NCBI GenBank assembly: GCA_017620155.1
Contig: JAFZQY010000049.1
Coordinates: 1-64,000 of the forward strand
Length of the DNA stretch: 64,000 bases
Direction: 5' to 3'
Source of the DNA: Lachnospiraceae bacterium
GTDB taxonomy: Bacteria > Bacillota > Clostridia > Lachnospirales > Lachnospiraceae
Below are positions 8,607 through 17,400 of this stretch, piece after piece. Position 1 is the first letter of the stretch. The number at the start of each line of letters is the position of its first letter. The translations under genes and the position numbers were made by a program. Below the pieces are notes generated by a model that saw only the letters and a list, made by a program, of their open reading frames with translations, was not told where the DNA came from and did not search any database.

Positions 8607-9986
8607 TCAAAGGTTGTTAAGGTATATCTCGGCCTCGCGGATCTCTTCCTTAATAGGATCGATCCCCGGGGCCCCCTTAGTTCGTCTCCGCTCGACGCAT
8701 GCCTGCAGCGAGATCGCCTCATAGACATCTTCTCTGAACTCGGGGCAGATCGCTTTGAATTCGTCCATCGACATTTCTTCTATAGAAAGATCGTGTTCGA
8801 TGCAGTACAGAACGATCTTTCCGACATATGCATGAGCATCCCTGAAAGGAACACCGCGTCCGACCAGATAATCGGCCACATCCGTAGCATTGGTGAATCC
8901 CTTCACGGCCGACTGCTTCATGACTGCGATATTGAACTTGCATGTCTCAAGCATTCCGGCCATAAGTCTGATGCATCCGGTAACCGTATCAATCGCATCA
9001 AAAGCGGCTTCCTTATCTTCCTGGATATCCTTGTCATAGGCAAGAGGGATACCTTTCATCACAGTAAGAAGCGTCATCAGATCGCCGTATACTCTGCCGC
9101 ATTTACCTCTCGTAAGTTCGGCAATATCGGGATTCTTCTTCTGCGGCATGATAGACGATCCCGTGGAATACGCATCATCAAGCTCCACAAATGAATATTC
9201 GTTGCTATTCCAGATGATGATCTCTTCGGATAACCTGGAAAGATGCATCATGATAAGACTTAAATCGGAAAGGAATTCTATCAGATAATCCCTGTCCGAC
9301 ACGGAATCCATGCTGTTTCTCGTCGCGCGGTCAAACTCAAGCAGTTCTGCAGTGTATTCTCTGTCCAGAGGATAGGTCGTTCCGGCAAGAGCTCCGCTTC
9401 CCAAAGGGCACTCATTCGTCCTTACTCTTGTATCTTTCAGCCTGCCGATATCGCGTCTGAACATCTCAAAATATGCGCCCATATGATGTGAAAGCGTCAC
9501 GGGCTGGGCTTTCTGAAGATGCGTAAAGCCCGGCATATATGTATCAACATGCTCTTTCATGAGATTCAGGATTACTTCAAGCAAACCCTTAAGGTAACCG
9601 GTCATCTCATCGATCTCTTCTCTTATATAGAGCTTCATATCCAGAGCAACCTGGTCGTTACGGCTCCTTCCGGTATGAAGGCGCTTTCCGGCTTCACCGA
9701 TACGCTCGGTAAGAACGGCCTCAACGAAGCTGTGAATGTCTTCATATTCCGAAGTGATCTCAAGCCTTCCGGATTCAATGTCCTTAAGGATCCCGTCAAG
9801 ACCGGCAAGGATAGCATCCTCATCTTCTTTAGTCAGCACACCCGTCTTTGTCAGCATCCTGACATGTGCTTTGGAACCTTCAATATCCTGGCGATAAAGC
9901 CTTTTATCAAAATTAATGGACGCATTAAAAGAATAAACAAGTTCGTTTGTTTCCCCCTTAAAGCGTCCGCCCCACAGCTGTGCCAT
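8607..9986 (-). CDS. argH: Argininosuccinate lyase
   Basis: A 459-residue enzyme of the fumarase/aspartase superfamily that splits argininosuccinate into arginine and fumarate, the last step of arginine synthesis. HTGRSRND at 104-111 and the superfamily signature GSSIMPQKKNPD at 276-287, with its catalytic serine loop, are intact; length is normal. Start ATG 9986 is chosen because MAQLWGGRF is the usual N-terminus and GGGAGAGAG lies just upstream; an upstream in-frame start at 10013 would add nine unlikely residues. argG is not adjacent. It is first in a likely argH-asd transcription unit. Confidence 0.95.
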   Translation of the reverse strand: MAQLWGGRFKGETNELVYSFNASINFDKRLYRQDIEGSKAHVRMLTKTGVLTKEDEDAILAGLDGILKDIESGRLEITSEYEDIHSFVEAVLTERIGEAGKRLHTGRSRNDQVALDMKLYIREEIDEMTGYLKGLLEVILNLMKEHVDTYMPGFTHLQKAQPVTLSHHMGAYFEMFRRDIGRLKDTRVRTNECPLGSGALAGTTYPLDREYTAELLEFDRATRNSMDSVSDRDYLIEFLSDLSLIMMHLSRLSEEIIIWNSNEYSFVELDDAYSTGSSIMPQKKNPDIAELTRGKCGRVYGDLMTLLTVMKGIPLAYDKDIQEDKEAAFDAIDTVTGCIRLMAGMLETCKFNIAVMKQSAVKGFTNATDVADYLVGRGVPFRDAHAYVGKIVLYCIEHDLSIEEMSMDEFKAICPEFREDVYEAISLQACVERRRTKGAPGIDPIKEEIREAEIYLNNL

Positions 9987-10005
9987 GAAACTCTCTCCCG
10001 TGTAT

Positions 10006-10035
10006 TTTATCAAAAAATCAATTTATTTTTGTTAA
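10006..10035 (-). promoter_or_regulatory. Possible argH promoter
   Basis: On the minus strand TTAACA (10035-10030), an 18-base spacer and GATAAA (10011-10006) lie 20 bases upstream of the argH start in an AT-rich gap. The -35 matches well, the -10 only moderately. Confidence 0.4.
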
Positions 10036-10069
10036 ATCGTCATTTGATGTCTAGTGAAAATACTAACAT

Positions 10070-10098
10070 AAAAAAGACCTTGTATCAACAAGATCTTT
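10070..10098 (-). terminator. Rho-independent terminator of nrdDG
   Basis: Minus-strand arm AAAGATCTTGT (10098-10088), a 4-base loop and ACAAGGTCTTT (10083-10073) with one G-U pair, followed by a run of U. It ends the nrdD-nrdG unit before argH. Confidence 0.85.
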
Positions 10099-10134
10099 AC
10101 TAAATAAACAGCATATTTTTTCGGACGATCGGAT

Positions 10135-10671
10135 TTATCTTTTATAATGCAGGTCGTATTCTATCACTTCCCCGCTCGAAAGAGTCTGCTGAACATCTAT
10201 GATCCTTTGATTACCGGATCCTCTGAAAGGGAGCATCAGACTTTTCAGTTCCAGTTTGAACTCTCCGTCTACGAGCACATTTATATAAGAAAGCATTTCA
10301 TCGGTGACTTCGCAGTGTGCTTTTCCGTCCTCGGGGATAAGATCGGTATCTAAGGTATATCCGCTGTATGCCCAGATGTTCTTGTCGGGATACTCCTCCT
10401 TAACCCTTCTGAGGGTTTTGACCAGCGCCCTCTGATTATCGGGTTCAAAAGGTTCACCTCCAAGGAGCGTGAGTCCGGATATATGACCGGATGAAAGTTT
10501 TTCTATTATATAGTCTTCAACTTCATCCGTATACGGTTCGCCATAGTTAAAATCCCAGGTCTCGGGCTGGAAACACCCCTTGCAATGGTGGGTACAACCT
10601 GAAACGAAGAGGGTGACTCTAACACCCTCTCCGTCAGCAACATCATTAGGTTTGATATTACAGTAATTCAT
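10135..10671 (-). CDS. nrdG: Anaerobic ribonucleotide reductase activating protein (radical SAM)
   Basis: A 178-residue radical SAM protein that uses an iron-sulfur cluster and S-adenosylmethionine to install the glycyl radical on NrdD. The cluster motif is CTHHCKGC (Cys26, Cys30, Cys33), and TLLGGEPF is the SAM-binding GGE-type motif. Length is normal. Its ATG overlaps the nrdD stop codon by four bases (ATGA), so translation is coupled to the partner it activates. Confidence 0.96.
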   Translation of the reverse strand: MNYCNIKPNDVADGEGVRVTLFVSGCTHHCKGCFQPETWDFNYGEPYTDEVEDYIIEKLSSGHISGLTLLGGEPFEPDNQRALVKTLRRVKEEYPDKNIWAYSGYTLDTDLIPEDGKAHCEVTDEMLSYINVLVDGEFKLELKSLMLPFRGSGNQRIIDVQQTLSSGEVIEYDLHYKR

Positions 10672-12872
10672 AGATGAAGAACTCTCTCCCTGATCTCCTG
10701 CGTACGGCCCTGATTCCAGAACTGGGTTCCGATGTAACCGCAGGTACGTCTTGCAACATTCATCTTGTCCTGATCAGTGTTGTGGCAATTGGGGCATTCC
10801 CAGATAAGCTTGCCGTCCTTGTTCTCATGAACCTGGATCTCTCCGTCATAACCACATACCTGACAGTAATCGGACTTGGTATTGAGCTCGGCGTACATGA
10901 TGTGATCATAGATATGTCTCATGACAGCCAGTACCGCATCAAGGTTATCCTGAAGATCGGGAACCTCTACGTAACTGATAGCGCCGCCGGGCGAAAGTGC
11001 CTGGAACTGTGCTTCGAAACTGAGCTTATCGAATGCATCGATATTCTCTGTAACATGTACATGATAGCTGTTTGTGATGTAGTTCTTATCGGTAACTCCG
11101 GGGATGATGCCGAATCTCTTCTGCAGGCATTTTGCAAACTTGTATGTCGTGGACTCAAGCGGTGTTCCGTAAAGTGAGAAGTCGATATTGGACTCTGCCT
11201 TCCACTTCTTGCAGGCATCGTTTAAGTACTTCATGACATCAATCGCAAAAGGAGTTGCGGTAGGATCCGTATGAGACTTGCCGGTCATGTATCTGGTACA
11301 CTCGCAAAGTCCCGCATATCCGAGAGATATGGTCGAATAGCCGTCAAACAGAAGCTTATCGATGGGCTCACCCTTCTTAAGTCTGGCAAGAGCGCCGTCC
11401 TGCCAGAGGATCGGAGCCACATCGGAAAGCGTACCTTTCAAACGGTTATGCCTGCACATGAGAGCCTTATGGCAGATCTCAAGTCTCTCATCCATGATCT
11501 TCCAGAACTTATACATATCACCCTCGGATGAACATGCAACATCAACAAGGTTGATCGTAACAACGCCCTGATTGAAACGGCCGTAGTATTTACGCTGTCC
11601 CTCTACATAATTGCCTGCATTGGCGATGTTGCCCACGCCTGCTTCGGTAAATCTGTCGGGTGTAAGGAAGGATCTGCAGCCCATGCAGGGATAGCAGTCG
11701 CCGGACTTTAACTCCTTCATGATCTTCTCTGAGATGTAATCGGGAACAAGCCTCTTGGCGGTACATCTTGCAGCAAGTCTGGTCAGATAGAAATACTTGC
11801 TGTCTTCGTGGATATTGTCTTCTTCGAGTACATAGATGAGTTTGGGGAATGCGGGAGTGATGAACACACCCTTCTCGTTCTTGACGCCCTTTATCCTCTG
11901 ATTGAGCATCTCTTCGATGATCATCGCAAGGTCATCACGCATCTGTCCCTCGGGAACTTCGTCTATATACATGAAAACGGTGATGAAAGGAGCCTGTCCG
12001 TTGGTGGTCATAAGAGTGATCACCTGATACTGCATGATCTGGCAGCCGCGGTTGATCTCCTCTTTCACTCTCATTTCAGCGATCTGATTGATCTTTTCAT
12101 CGGATACCTCGATATCCATGAGTTCCATCTCTTTACGTACTTCGGCACGGAGTTTCTCTCTGCTGACCTGAACGAAAGGAGCAAGGTGTGCAAGAGATAT
12201 GCTCTGTCCGCCGTACTGTGAGCTGGCGATCTGTGCTATGGCCTGAGTTGCTATATTACATGCGGTAGAAAAGCTCTTGGGGGTATCGATCATTGTCTCA
12301 GAGATAACGGTACCGTTCTGAAGCATGTCCTCAAGGTTTACCAGACAGCAGTTGTGCATATGCTGTGCAAAATAATCCGAGTCATGGAAATGAATGAGAC
12401 CTTTTTCATGCGCTTCAACAACTTCCTCGGGAAGAAGCAGTCTCTTGGTGATATCCTTGCTGACCTCACCTGCCATGTAGTCTCTCTGAACAGAGTTAAC
12501 GATGGGATTCTTGTTGGAATTCTCCTGCTTAACTTCCTCGTTATTGCACTCAAGGAGGCTTAATATCTGATCATCCGTCGAGTTGGACTTACGGGCAAGA
12601 GCATGTCTGTATCTGTATGTGATATAGTTACGGGCCATCTCATAAGCTCTGTACTTCATGAGCTGGTTCTCGACCATATCCTGAATCTCCTCGACGTTGG
12701 CCGATCTGCACATGTCACCACAAGATCTTGTAACGGCATCTGCGATCTCCTGAATCTCCTCCATAGTAAGTTTCTGAGATTCATTAACGCTATCGTTGGC
12801 TTTTTTGATAGCTACGACAATCTTCTCCTGGTCAAATTCTACTTCCGCACCGCTTCTCTTAATGATCTTCAA
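10668..12872 (-). CDS. nrdD: Anaerobic ribonucleoside-triphosphate reductase
   Basis: A 734-residue oxygen-sensitive enzyme that makes deoxynucleotides from ribonucleoside triphosphates. Residues 1-90 form an ATP-cone allosteric domain (IIKRSGAEVEFDQEKI). The C-terminus has a zinc site (CQVCGY and CPNCHN) and the glycyl-radical motif RTCGYIG with Gly712. The start is TTG at 12872, supported by GTGAGGG seven bases upstream; the nearby ATG at 12879 is out of frame. A near-consensus promoter and palindromic operator lie 100-140 bases upstream, and nrdG overlaps its end. Confidence 0.96.
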   Translation of the reverse strand: MKIIKRSGAEVEFDQEKIVVAIKKANDSVNESQKLTMEEIQEIADAVTRSCGDMCRSANVEEIQDMVENQLMKYRAYEMARNYITYRYRHALARKSNSTDDQILSLLECNNEEVKQENSNKNPIVNSVQRDYMAGEVSKDITKRLLLPEEVVEAHEKGLIHFHDSDYFAQHMHNCCLVNLEDMLQNGTVISETMIDTPKSFSTACNIATQAIAQIASSQYGGQSISLAHLAPFVQVSREKLRAEVRKEMELMDIEVSDEKINQIAEMRVKEEINRGCQIMQYQVITLMTTNGQAPFITVFMYIDEVPEGQMRDDLAMIIEEMLNQRIKGVKNEKGVFITPAFPKLIYVLEEDNIHEDSKYFYLTRLAARCTAKRLVPDYISEKIMKELKSGDCYPCMGCRSFLTPDRFTEAGVGNIANAGNYVEGQRKYYGRFNQGVVTINLVDVACSSEGDMYKFWKIMDERLEICHKALMCRHNRLKGTLSDVAPILWQDGALARLKKGEPIDKLLFDGYSTISLGYAGLCECTRYMTGKSHTDPTATPFAIDVMKYLNDACKKWKAESNIDFSLYGTPLESTTYKFAKCLQKRFGIIPGVTDKNYITNSYHVHVTENIDAFDKLSFEAQFQALSPGGAISYVEVPDLQDNLDAVLAVMRHIYDHIMYAELNTKSDYCQVCGYDGEIQVHENKDGKLIWECPNCHNTDQDKMNVARRTCGYIGTQFWNQGRTQEIRERVLHL

Positions 12873-12937
12873 AATACATCCCTCACTTTATTATGGTAAC
12901 TGCAAATATATGAAATTTCCGTCATTTTCCGGCTCAT

Positions 12938-12953
12938 ACACGATATAGTTATG
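12938..12953 (-). promoter_or_regulatory. Weak NrdR-box-like site in the nrdD leader
   Basis: The plus-strand reading is ACACGATATAGTTATG. Its left half matches the NrdR consensus ACACWATATATWGTGT, the right half poorly. Its centre is 40 bases from the palindrome over the nrdD -10, close to four DNA turns. Treat it as a candidate second half of an NrdR operator. Confidence 0.3.
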
Positions 12954-12971
12954 TAACCAGGAAAATTAACA

Positions 12972-12999
12972 GGGCAACTACAACATATTGTAGTCGCCC
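12972..12999 (-). promoter_or_regulatory. Palindromic operator over the nrdD -10 (NrdR-box-like)
   Basis: An 18-bp near-palindrome with arms ACTACAA and TTGTAGT around CATA (12977-12994) is flanked by GGGC and GCCC. Its core CAATATGTTG resembles the central CWATATATWG of the NrdR consensus. It contains the whole -10 hexamer of the nrdD promoter, so bound protein would block RNA polymerase. It has no U-run on either side, which argues against a terminator. Confidence 0.55.
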
Positions 13000-13015
13000 T
13001 AAACGCGTGTGTCAA
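12987..13015 (-). promoter_or_regulatory. nrdDG promoter
   Basis: On the minus strand a perfect TTGACA (13015-13010), a 17-base spacer and TACAAT (12992-12987). The predicted transcript would begin near 12980, giving a leader of roughly 108 bases before the TTG start of nrdD. Confidence 0.8.
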
Positions 13016-13090
13016 GATATGGTAGAAAGAAACGCAAAACAAAAATCAACAAATCATCCGGCCGGATTTTGTATAAAGTTTACATTTTTG

Positions 13091-13127
13091 AGCGCCAGCA
13101 CATACAATATATAGTTGTTTTGGCGCT
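13091..13127. promoter_or_regulatory. Inverted repeat enclosing an NrdR-box-like 16-mer
   Basis: AGCGCCA (13091-13097) and TGGCGCT (13121-13127) form a perfect 7-bp inverted repeat. Inside it ATACAATATATAGTTG (13102-13117) matches the NrdR consensus at about 13 of 16 positions. It begins four bases after the ligA stop and lies about 90 bases upstream of the nrdD -35. There is no U-run, so it is not an obvious ligA terminator. Confidence 0.45.
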
Positions 13128-13130
13128 TGT

Positions 13131-15098
13131 TTAATCTATATATTGTGCTATAAATTCGTCTTCGGTCAGCACTTTTACCCCTAATTCACGGGCCGATCTG
13201 TTCTTGGTCGAATTAGAGGTCGAATCATTGTTGATCAGGCACTCGGTCTTGCCTGTAACCGATCCTGTGACCTTGCCTCCGAGTTTCTCTATAACCTCTT
13301 TTAATTCATTCCTGTTCGAATAATGCTGCAGCGAACCGGTCACCACAAAACTCAGTCCGGCCAGCTTCTGTTCACCGACCTCCGTGCTCATATCAGCGAG
13401 GGTGATCTCACCCAGCAGTTCGTTCCATATGCGCATATGAACCGGATCGGCAAAATATCCGCATACGCCGGAAGCTATGACAGAACCAATGCCGTCTATC
13501 TCGGACAATTCTTCTTCTCCGGCATGCGCGATTGCTTCGGGATCATATCCGAAATGTCTGCAGATGAGTTTGGCGGTGGCTACGCCGACATTCTCAATGC
13601 CGATCGCATACAGAAGCCGATGCAGCTCCGTATTACGCGATGTCTCGATCGAAGCGATCAGATTCTCATATGATTTTTCACCGAAGCCTTCCATACCGGT
13701 TATGCGATCTCTGAAACGGTCGAGATGATACAGGTCGGTAAACGAATGTATCATACCGCCCGCGATGAACTTCTCTATCGTCGCCTCGGACAGTCCGTCC
13801 ATATTCATGGCGTCCCTGCTCACAAACTGGGTAAACGCTCCGAGTTTCTTGGCAGGGCATCCGGGATTGGAACAATAAAGATACGCGGTCCCTTCGTTTT
13901 CTTTTAAATATGTAGCTCCCGAGCATACAGGACATGATGAAGGGATCTCCAGATCGTCCGAACAGGTAAGGTTCTCTGCGATCTGCGGAATGATCATGTT
14001 CGCCTTATAAACCCTTATCGTATCTCCCAGCCCGAGCTTCAGGGCCCTTACTATACTTATATTATGTACGGAAGCTCTTGAGACCGTGGTGCCTTCTAAC
14101 TCGACAGGATCAAATATGGCTACGGGATTGATGAGCCCGGTGCGGCTTGCGGACCATTCGATCTTTCGAAGCGTCGTATCCTTTGTCTCGTCAGTCCATT
14201 TAAATGCGATGGCATTACGGGGAAACTTGGCTGTCATTCCCAAAGACTCACCGTAAGATATCTCGTCAAGCAGAAGCACCAGACCGTCGGAAGGAATATC
14301 ATATGTACGGATACGCCGCTCATATTCTTCTATAGAAGAAATGATCGTATCTTCTGTCACGATCATGTGATCAACAACATCAAATCCCTGTTCTTTGAGA
14401 AACTCAAATTCAGCCATGTGCCTGTCACCGAAATCAACCCCTGGGGCCGACACAAGATTAAAAGCAAAAAATCTGACCATGCGTTTGGCCGTAACCGACG
14501 GATCGAGTTGTCTGACAGCTCCCGAGCAAAGATTACGGGGGTTTTTAAATCGCGCAGACTCATCCGGGATGGTTGAATTGATCTGTTCGAAATCGGAATA
14601 GCTGATCACAGCCTCTCCTCTTATGACAAGTTCACCTTTATATTCGATCGAATGAGGAAGGTTAATAAATGCACGAGCGTTATTTGTAACAACTTCTCCG
14701 ATCTCACCGTTACCACGCGTTATCGCTTTTGCAAGTTTTCCGTCAAAATATGTGATCACGACGGTAAGACCGTCAAGTTTCCAACTGAGGATCCCCTCAT
14801 GACCGCCAAGCCATTCCCGAAGCTCATTACGGTCCTTGGTCTTACCCAGACTGAGCATGGGTTTATCATGCTTTTCCCTGGGCAGCTCATCTACGGATTC
14901 ATACCCCACATTAACGGTAGGCGAGTTAGCCAGAACATAGCCTGTTTCGGCCTCCAGAGATACTAGTTCGTCATACAGACGGTCATACTCGAAATTGGAC
15001 ATGATCTCATCATCTTGTGCATAATATTTTTCCGATGCACAATTTAATGTGGTGACCAGTTCCCGGATTCTTTTCTTTTGAGAGTCGGTTGCAGACAT
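13131..15098 (-). CDS. ligA: NAD-dependent DNA ligase
   Basis: A 655-residue ligase that seals nicks during replication and repair using NAD. Domains in order: NAD-binding Ia domain (1-70), adenylation domain with the nucleophile Lys107 in SWKLDG, OB fold (about 310-390), a four-cysteine zinc finger (CPVC and CSNPGC, about 405-430), helix-hairpin-helix repeats (about 450-560, GMEGFGEKS and IDGIGSVIA) and a C-terminal BRCT domain (about 575-655, LAGLSFVVTGSL). All hallmarks are intact. AAGGAG lies 5-6 bases before ATG 15098. Confidence 0.96.
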   Translation of the reverse strand: MSATDSQKKRIRELVTTLNCASEKYYAQDDEIMSNFEYDRLYDELVSLEAETGYVLANSPTVNVGYESVDELPREKHDKPMLSLGKTKDRNELREWLGGHEGILSWKLDGLTVVITYFDGKLAKAITRGNGEIGEVVTNNARAFINLPHSIEYKGELVIRGEAVISYSDFEQINSTIPDESARFKNPRNLCSGAVRQLDPSVTAKRMVRFFAFNLVSAPGVDFGDRHMAEFEFLKEQGFDVVDHMIVTEDTIISSIEEYERRIRTYDIPSDGLVLLLDEISYGESLGMTAKFPRNAIAFKWTDETKDTTLRKIEWSASRTGLINPVAIFDPVELEGTTVSRASVHNISIVRALKLGLGDTIRVYKANMIIPQIAENLTCSDDLEIPSSCPVCSGATYLKENEGTAYLYCSNPGCPAKKLGAFTQFVSRDAMNMDGLSEATIEKFIAGGMIHSFTDLYHLDRFRDRITGMEGFGEKSYENLIASIETSRNTELHRLLYAIGIENVGVATAKLICRHFGYDPEAIAHAGEEELSEIDGIGSVIASGVCGYFADPVHMRIWNELLGEITLADMSTEVGEQKLAGLSFVVTGSLQHYSNRNELKEVIEKLGGKVTGSVTGKTECLINNDSTSNSTKNRSARELGVKVLTEDEFIAQYID

Positions 15099-15141
15099 AA
15101 GATCTCCTTGTGATCGAGGCGGATTTTAGGGCCTCATTTAT

Positions 15142-15169
15142 AGTTTATGCCATTAATATTCTATTTCAA
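15142..15169 (-). promoter_or_regulatory. Possible ligA promoter
   Basis: On the minus strand TTGAAA (15169-15164), a 16-base spacer and TAAACT (15147-15142), 43 bases before the ligA start. The -10 is only a 4/6 match. Confidence 0.35.
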
Positions 15170-15226
15170 ATAGGTGAAAATATATGAAATTGGAGACGCA
15201 AAATTGGAGATATTTTGATATTCAAT

Positions 15227-15955
15227 TTACATAAAAACGCTTTCGGTTCTGATATGTAAACCGCAGTCTGAATATAGCGTTTTCTTCTCTTCCGGAGACA
15301 GAATCCGACTTGCACCAACTTGCAAATTTCCGAGTGTGACATTCATAACGCGCGTCCGTCTTAATGTCAGAACTTTATATCCGAGAGACTCACACATGCG
15401 TCTGATCTGTCTGTTAAGACCCTGGGTGAGAACGATATTAAATGATGTATCGGAGGTACGGGTGACCTTGCAAGGGCGCGTTGTGGTATCAAGATCTTCT
15501 AAATATATACCAGAAGCAAGTTTACCTAATTCGATATCACTTATTATTTTATCGACGGTAACTTCATATTCCTTCTCATGAAGATTGGCACCTCTCATCA
15601 TCGAATTGATAAGATCACCGTCATCCGTCATTATCAGCAAACCTTCGGAGTCTTTATCGAGCCGTCCAGCATAGGTAAGTCGTCTGTCAGATGAAATTTC
15701 ATCCGTGACAAGACGGTCTGCATGAGAATCCTTCTCCGAGCATGTCACTCCGACAGGTTTGTAGTATGCCATCACGACAGTATCATCCGGAAGAGAAATC
15801 TCCTCTCCCGATACGCAGACTTTCATGCCATCGGATACTTCATCTCCGAGTAAGGCACATCTTCCGTCGATGATGACCTCACCTTTCAGGATCAATTCAT
15901 CGGCTCCTCTTCTGGAGCATATTCCGCATTTTGCCAGGTACTTATTTATTCTCAT
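15227..15955 (-). CDS. rRNA pseudouridine synthase, RsuA/RluB/RluE/RluF family
   Basis: A 242-residue enzyme that isomerises specific uridines in ribosomal RNA. An S4 RNA-binding domain (1-60, MRINKYLAKCGICSRRGADE) is followed by the catalytic domain with the nucleophilic Asp100 in GRLDKDSEGLL. The C-terminal NRQIRRM and the following basic RRTRVMN stretch resemble the RluB/RluF branch, which acts on 23S rRNA, but the target site cannot be assigned. It stands alone between ligA and the rsmF-like gene, 128 bases from ligA and 71 from rsmF. Confidence 0.9.
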   Translation of the reverse strand: MRINKYLAKCGICSRRGADELILKGEVIIDGRCALLGDEVSDGMKVCVSGEEISLPDDTVVMAYYKPVGVTCSEKDSHADRLVTDEISSDRRLTYAGRLDKDSEGLLIMTDDGDLINSMMRGANLHEKEYEVTVDKIISDIELGKLASGIYLEDLDTTTRPCKVTRTSDTSFNIVLTQGLNRQIRRMCESLGYKVLTLRRTRVMNVTLGNLQVGASRILSPEEKKTLYSDCGLHIRTESVFM

Positions 15956-16026
15956 TTAAACTCTTTGACCGCCGGATCAGATGTGTTTTGCTGCTTAAAA
16001 CATTATATCCAGATATAACATTTGCG

Positions 16027-17400
16027 TTATATTTTTATTCCGGTATCACGGCGTAAGCCTTTTGGATAGTGGTTTTTCACGGTATCGCCCACGCGCTTGC
16101 CCCATCCCAAACTCACGCCGTTTATACTCATCAATGCCCATGATCTACCCGTAGTATTACACATGTTATCATTAACGCTGACCGTTTCTCCGATCAGATA
16201 TCTGACAGCCTCATCATAAGATAAATCACATGTGTTCTGCACCTCGTCCGGTCTCAATGACATGGCAAATGCATGAGCCGGTTCGAACCTGTCCTTATGT
16301 CTCGTCACAAGTTCAAGTCCGGGACGGATCATCCGGATTCCTCTGAACATCTGCTCGTTCACTCCGGCCGGCAGCATATATATATGATCCTTATTCTCTA
16401 CAAGGATCCTGTTATCCGGAATGTCAAAACCGAGCTCTGTATGAAGAAATCGTGAAACTTCATTGTATAATTGTCTGTTTTTGTTTCTCAAATCTTCATT
16501 ACGGGCTCTTTTTTCAGACAATCCTTCTTTGATGAGTTCGGCCATGAAGTGTCCCTCGCCCCGAGAACTGTGAGGCCAGATACGCTCAGTAGATTTAAGA
16601 AACCATTCGGGATGTGATCGCAGAAATGCATTTATCACATCCTCATCTTCGGTACGTTCAAAAGTACAGGTTGAGTAAACTATAATCCCGCCGCTCGCTG
16701 TCATGTCAGATGCGGCATCAAGGATCTCGAGCTGCCTGTCTGCACACATGGTCACATTGTCTGTGCTCCACTCTGAACATGCATCATGATCCTTGCGGAA
16801 CATCCCCTCTCCGGAGCAGGGAGCATCAACGCATACCTTATCAAAGTAACCCATAAAGTATGTTGAAAGGTCCTTAGGATGCATGGAGGTCACGATACAG
16901 TTGGTTATCCCCATCCTCTCAACATTTTGTGACAGGATACGCGCTCTGTCCGGGACATATTCATTGGCGACCAGGACTCCGCGTCCTCTCATCCGCCCTG
17001 CTATATGAGTAGTCTTTCCTCCGGGAGCTGCGCAGAGATCGCATATCCTTTCACCGGGCATAGGATCAAGCAGCGGCGTAACCGCCATCGCGCTTGGTTC
17101 CTGGATATAATATGCTCCAGCCTCATGATAAGGACTCCTGCCGGGGCAGGAGTCCTCATTATAATAATATCCTTCATCACACCAGGTCACGCGGTCTTCC
17201 GGATCTATCTCGCATCCGGGTTGCGAAAACATGGCTTTTATTTTTTCCGAATTATCCAGATCAACCTTGAGAGGATTGATCCTGAGTCCGTATGTCCTCT
17301 TACCGGAATACGAAGCCAGAAACGCTTCGTACTCGTCTCCTAGCAGGTCAGACATGCGCGCCAGATATTCTTCGGGGAGATACTTAAGATCCTCCGTCAT
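16027..17400 (-). CDS. RsmF/NOL1-NOP2-Sun family rRNA (cytosine-5) methyltransferase
   Basis: A 457-residue SAM-dependent RNA methylase. The SAM loop is [10 protein letters not shown] at 123-132. The two catalytic cysteines of m5C RNA methylases are Cys195 (VDAPCSGEG) and Cys245 (YSTCTF). Residues about 300-457 form an RNA-binding extension like that of RsmF from Gram-positive bacteria. The probable target is 16S rRNA cytosine. Its ATG overlaps the chemoreceptor stop codon upstream by four bases, an unusual partnership that is likely to be positional rather than functional. Confidence 0.9.
   Translation of the reverse strand: MTEDLKYLPEEYLARMSDLLGDEYEAFLASYSGKRTYGLRINPLKVDLDNSEKIKAMFSQPGCEIDPEDRVTWCDEGYYYNEDSCPGRSPYHEAGAYYIQEPSAMAVTPLLDPMPGERICDLCAAPGGKTTHIAGRMRGRGVLVANEYVPDRARILSQNVERMGITNCIVTSMHPKDLSTYFMGYFDKVCVDAPCSGEGMFRKDHDACSEWSTDNVTMCADRQLEILDAASDMTASGGIIVYSTCTFERTEDEDVINAFLRSHPEWFLKSTERIWPHSSRGEGHFMAELIKEGLSEKRARNEDLRNKNRQLYNEVSRFLHTELGFDIPDNRILVENKDHIYMLPAGVNEQMFRGIRMIRPGLELVTRHKDRFEPAHAFAMSLRPDEVQNTCDLSYDEAVRYLIGETVSVNDNMCNTTGRSWALMSINGVSLGWGKRVGDTVKNHYPKGLRRDTGIKI

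Noticed and set aside
12972..12999. The nrdD palindrome read as a ligA terminator
   Set aside because: No U-run follows on the minus strand and the -10 element of a near-consensus promoter lies inside it.
15187..15210. Two copies of AAATTGGAGA 14 bases apart upstream of the pseudouridine synthase stop side
   Set aside because: Short, AT-rich and not placed at a promoter that I can support; it may be chance or an unknown binding site.
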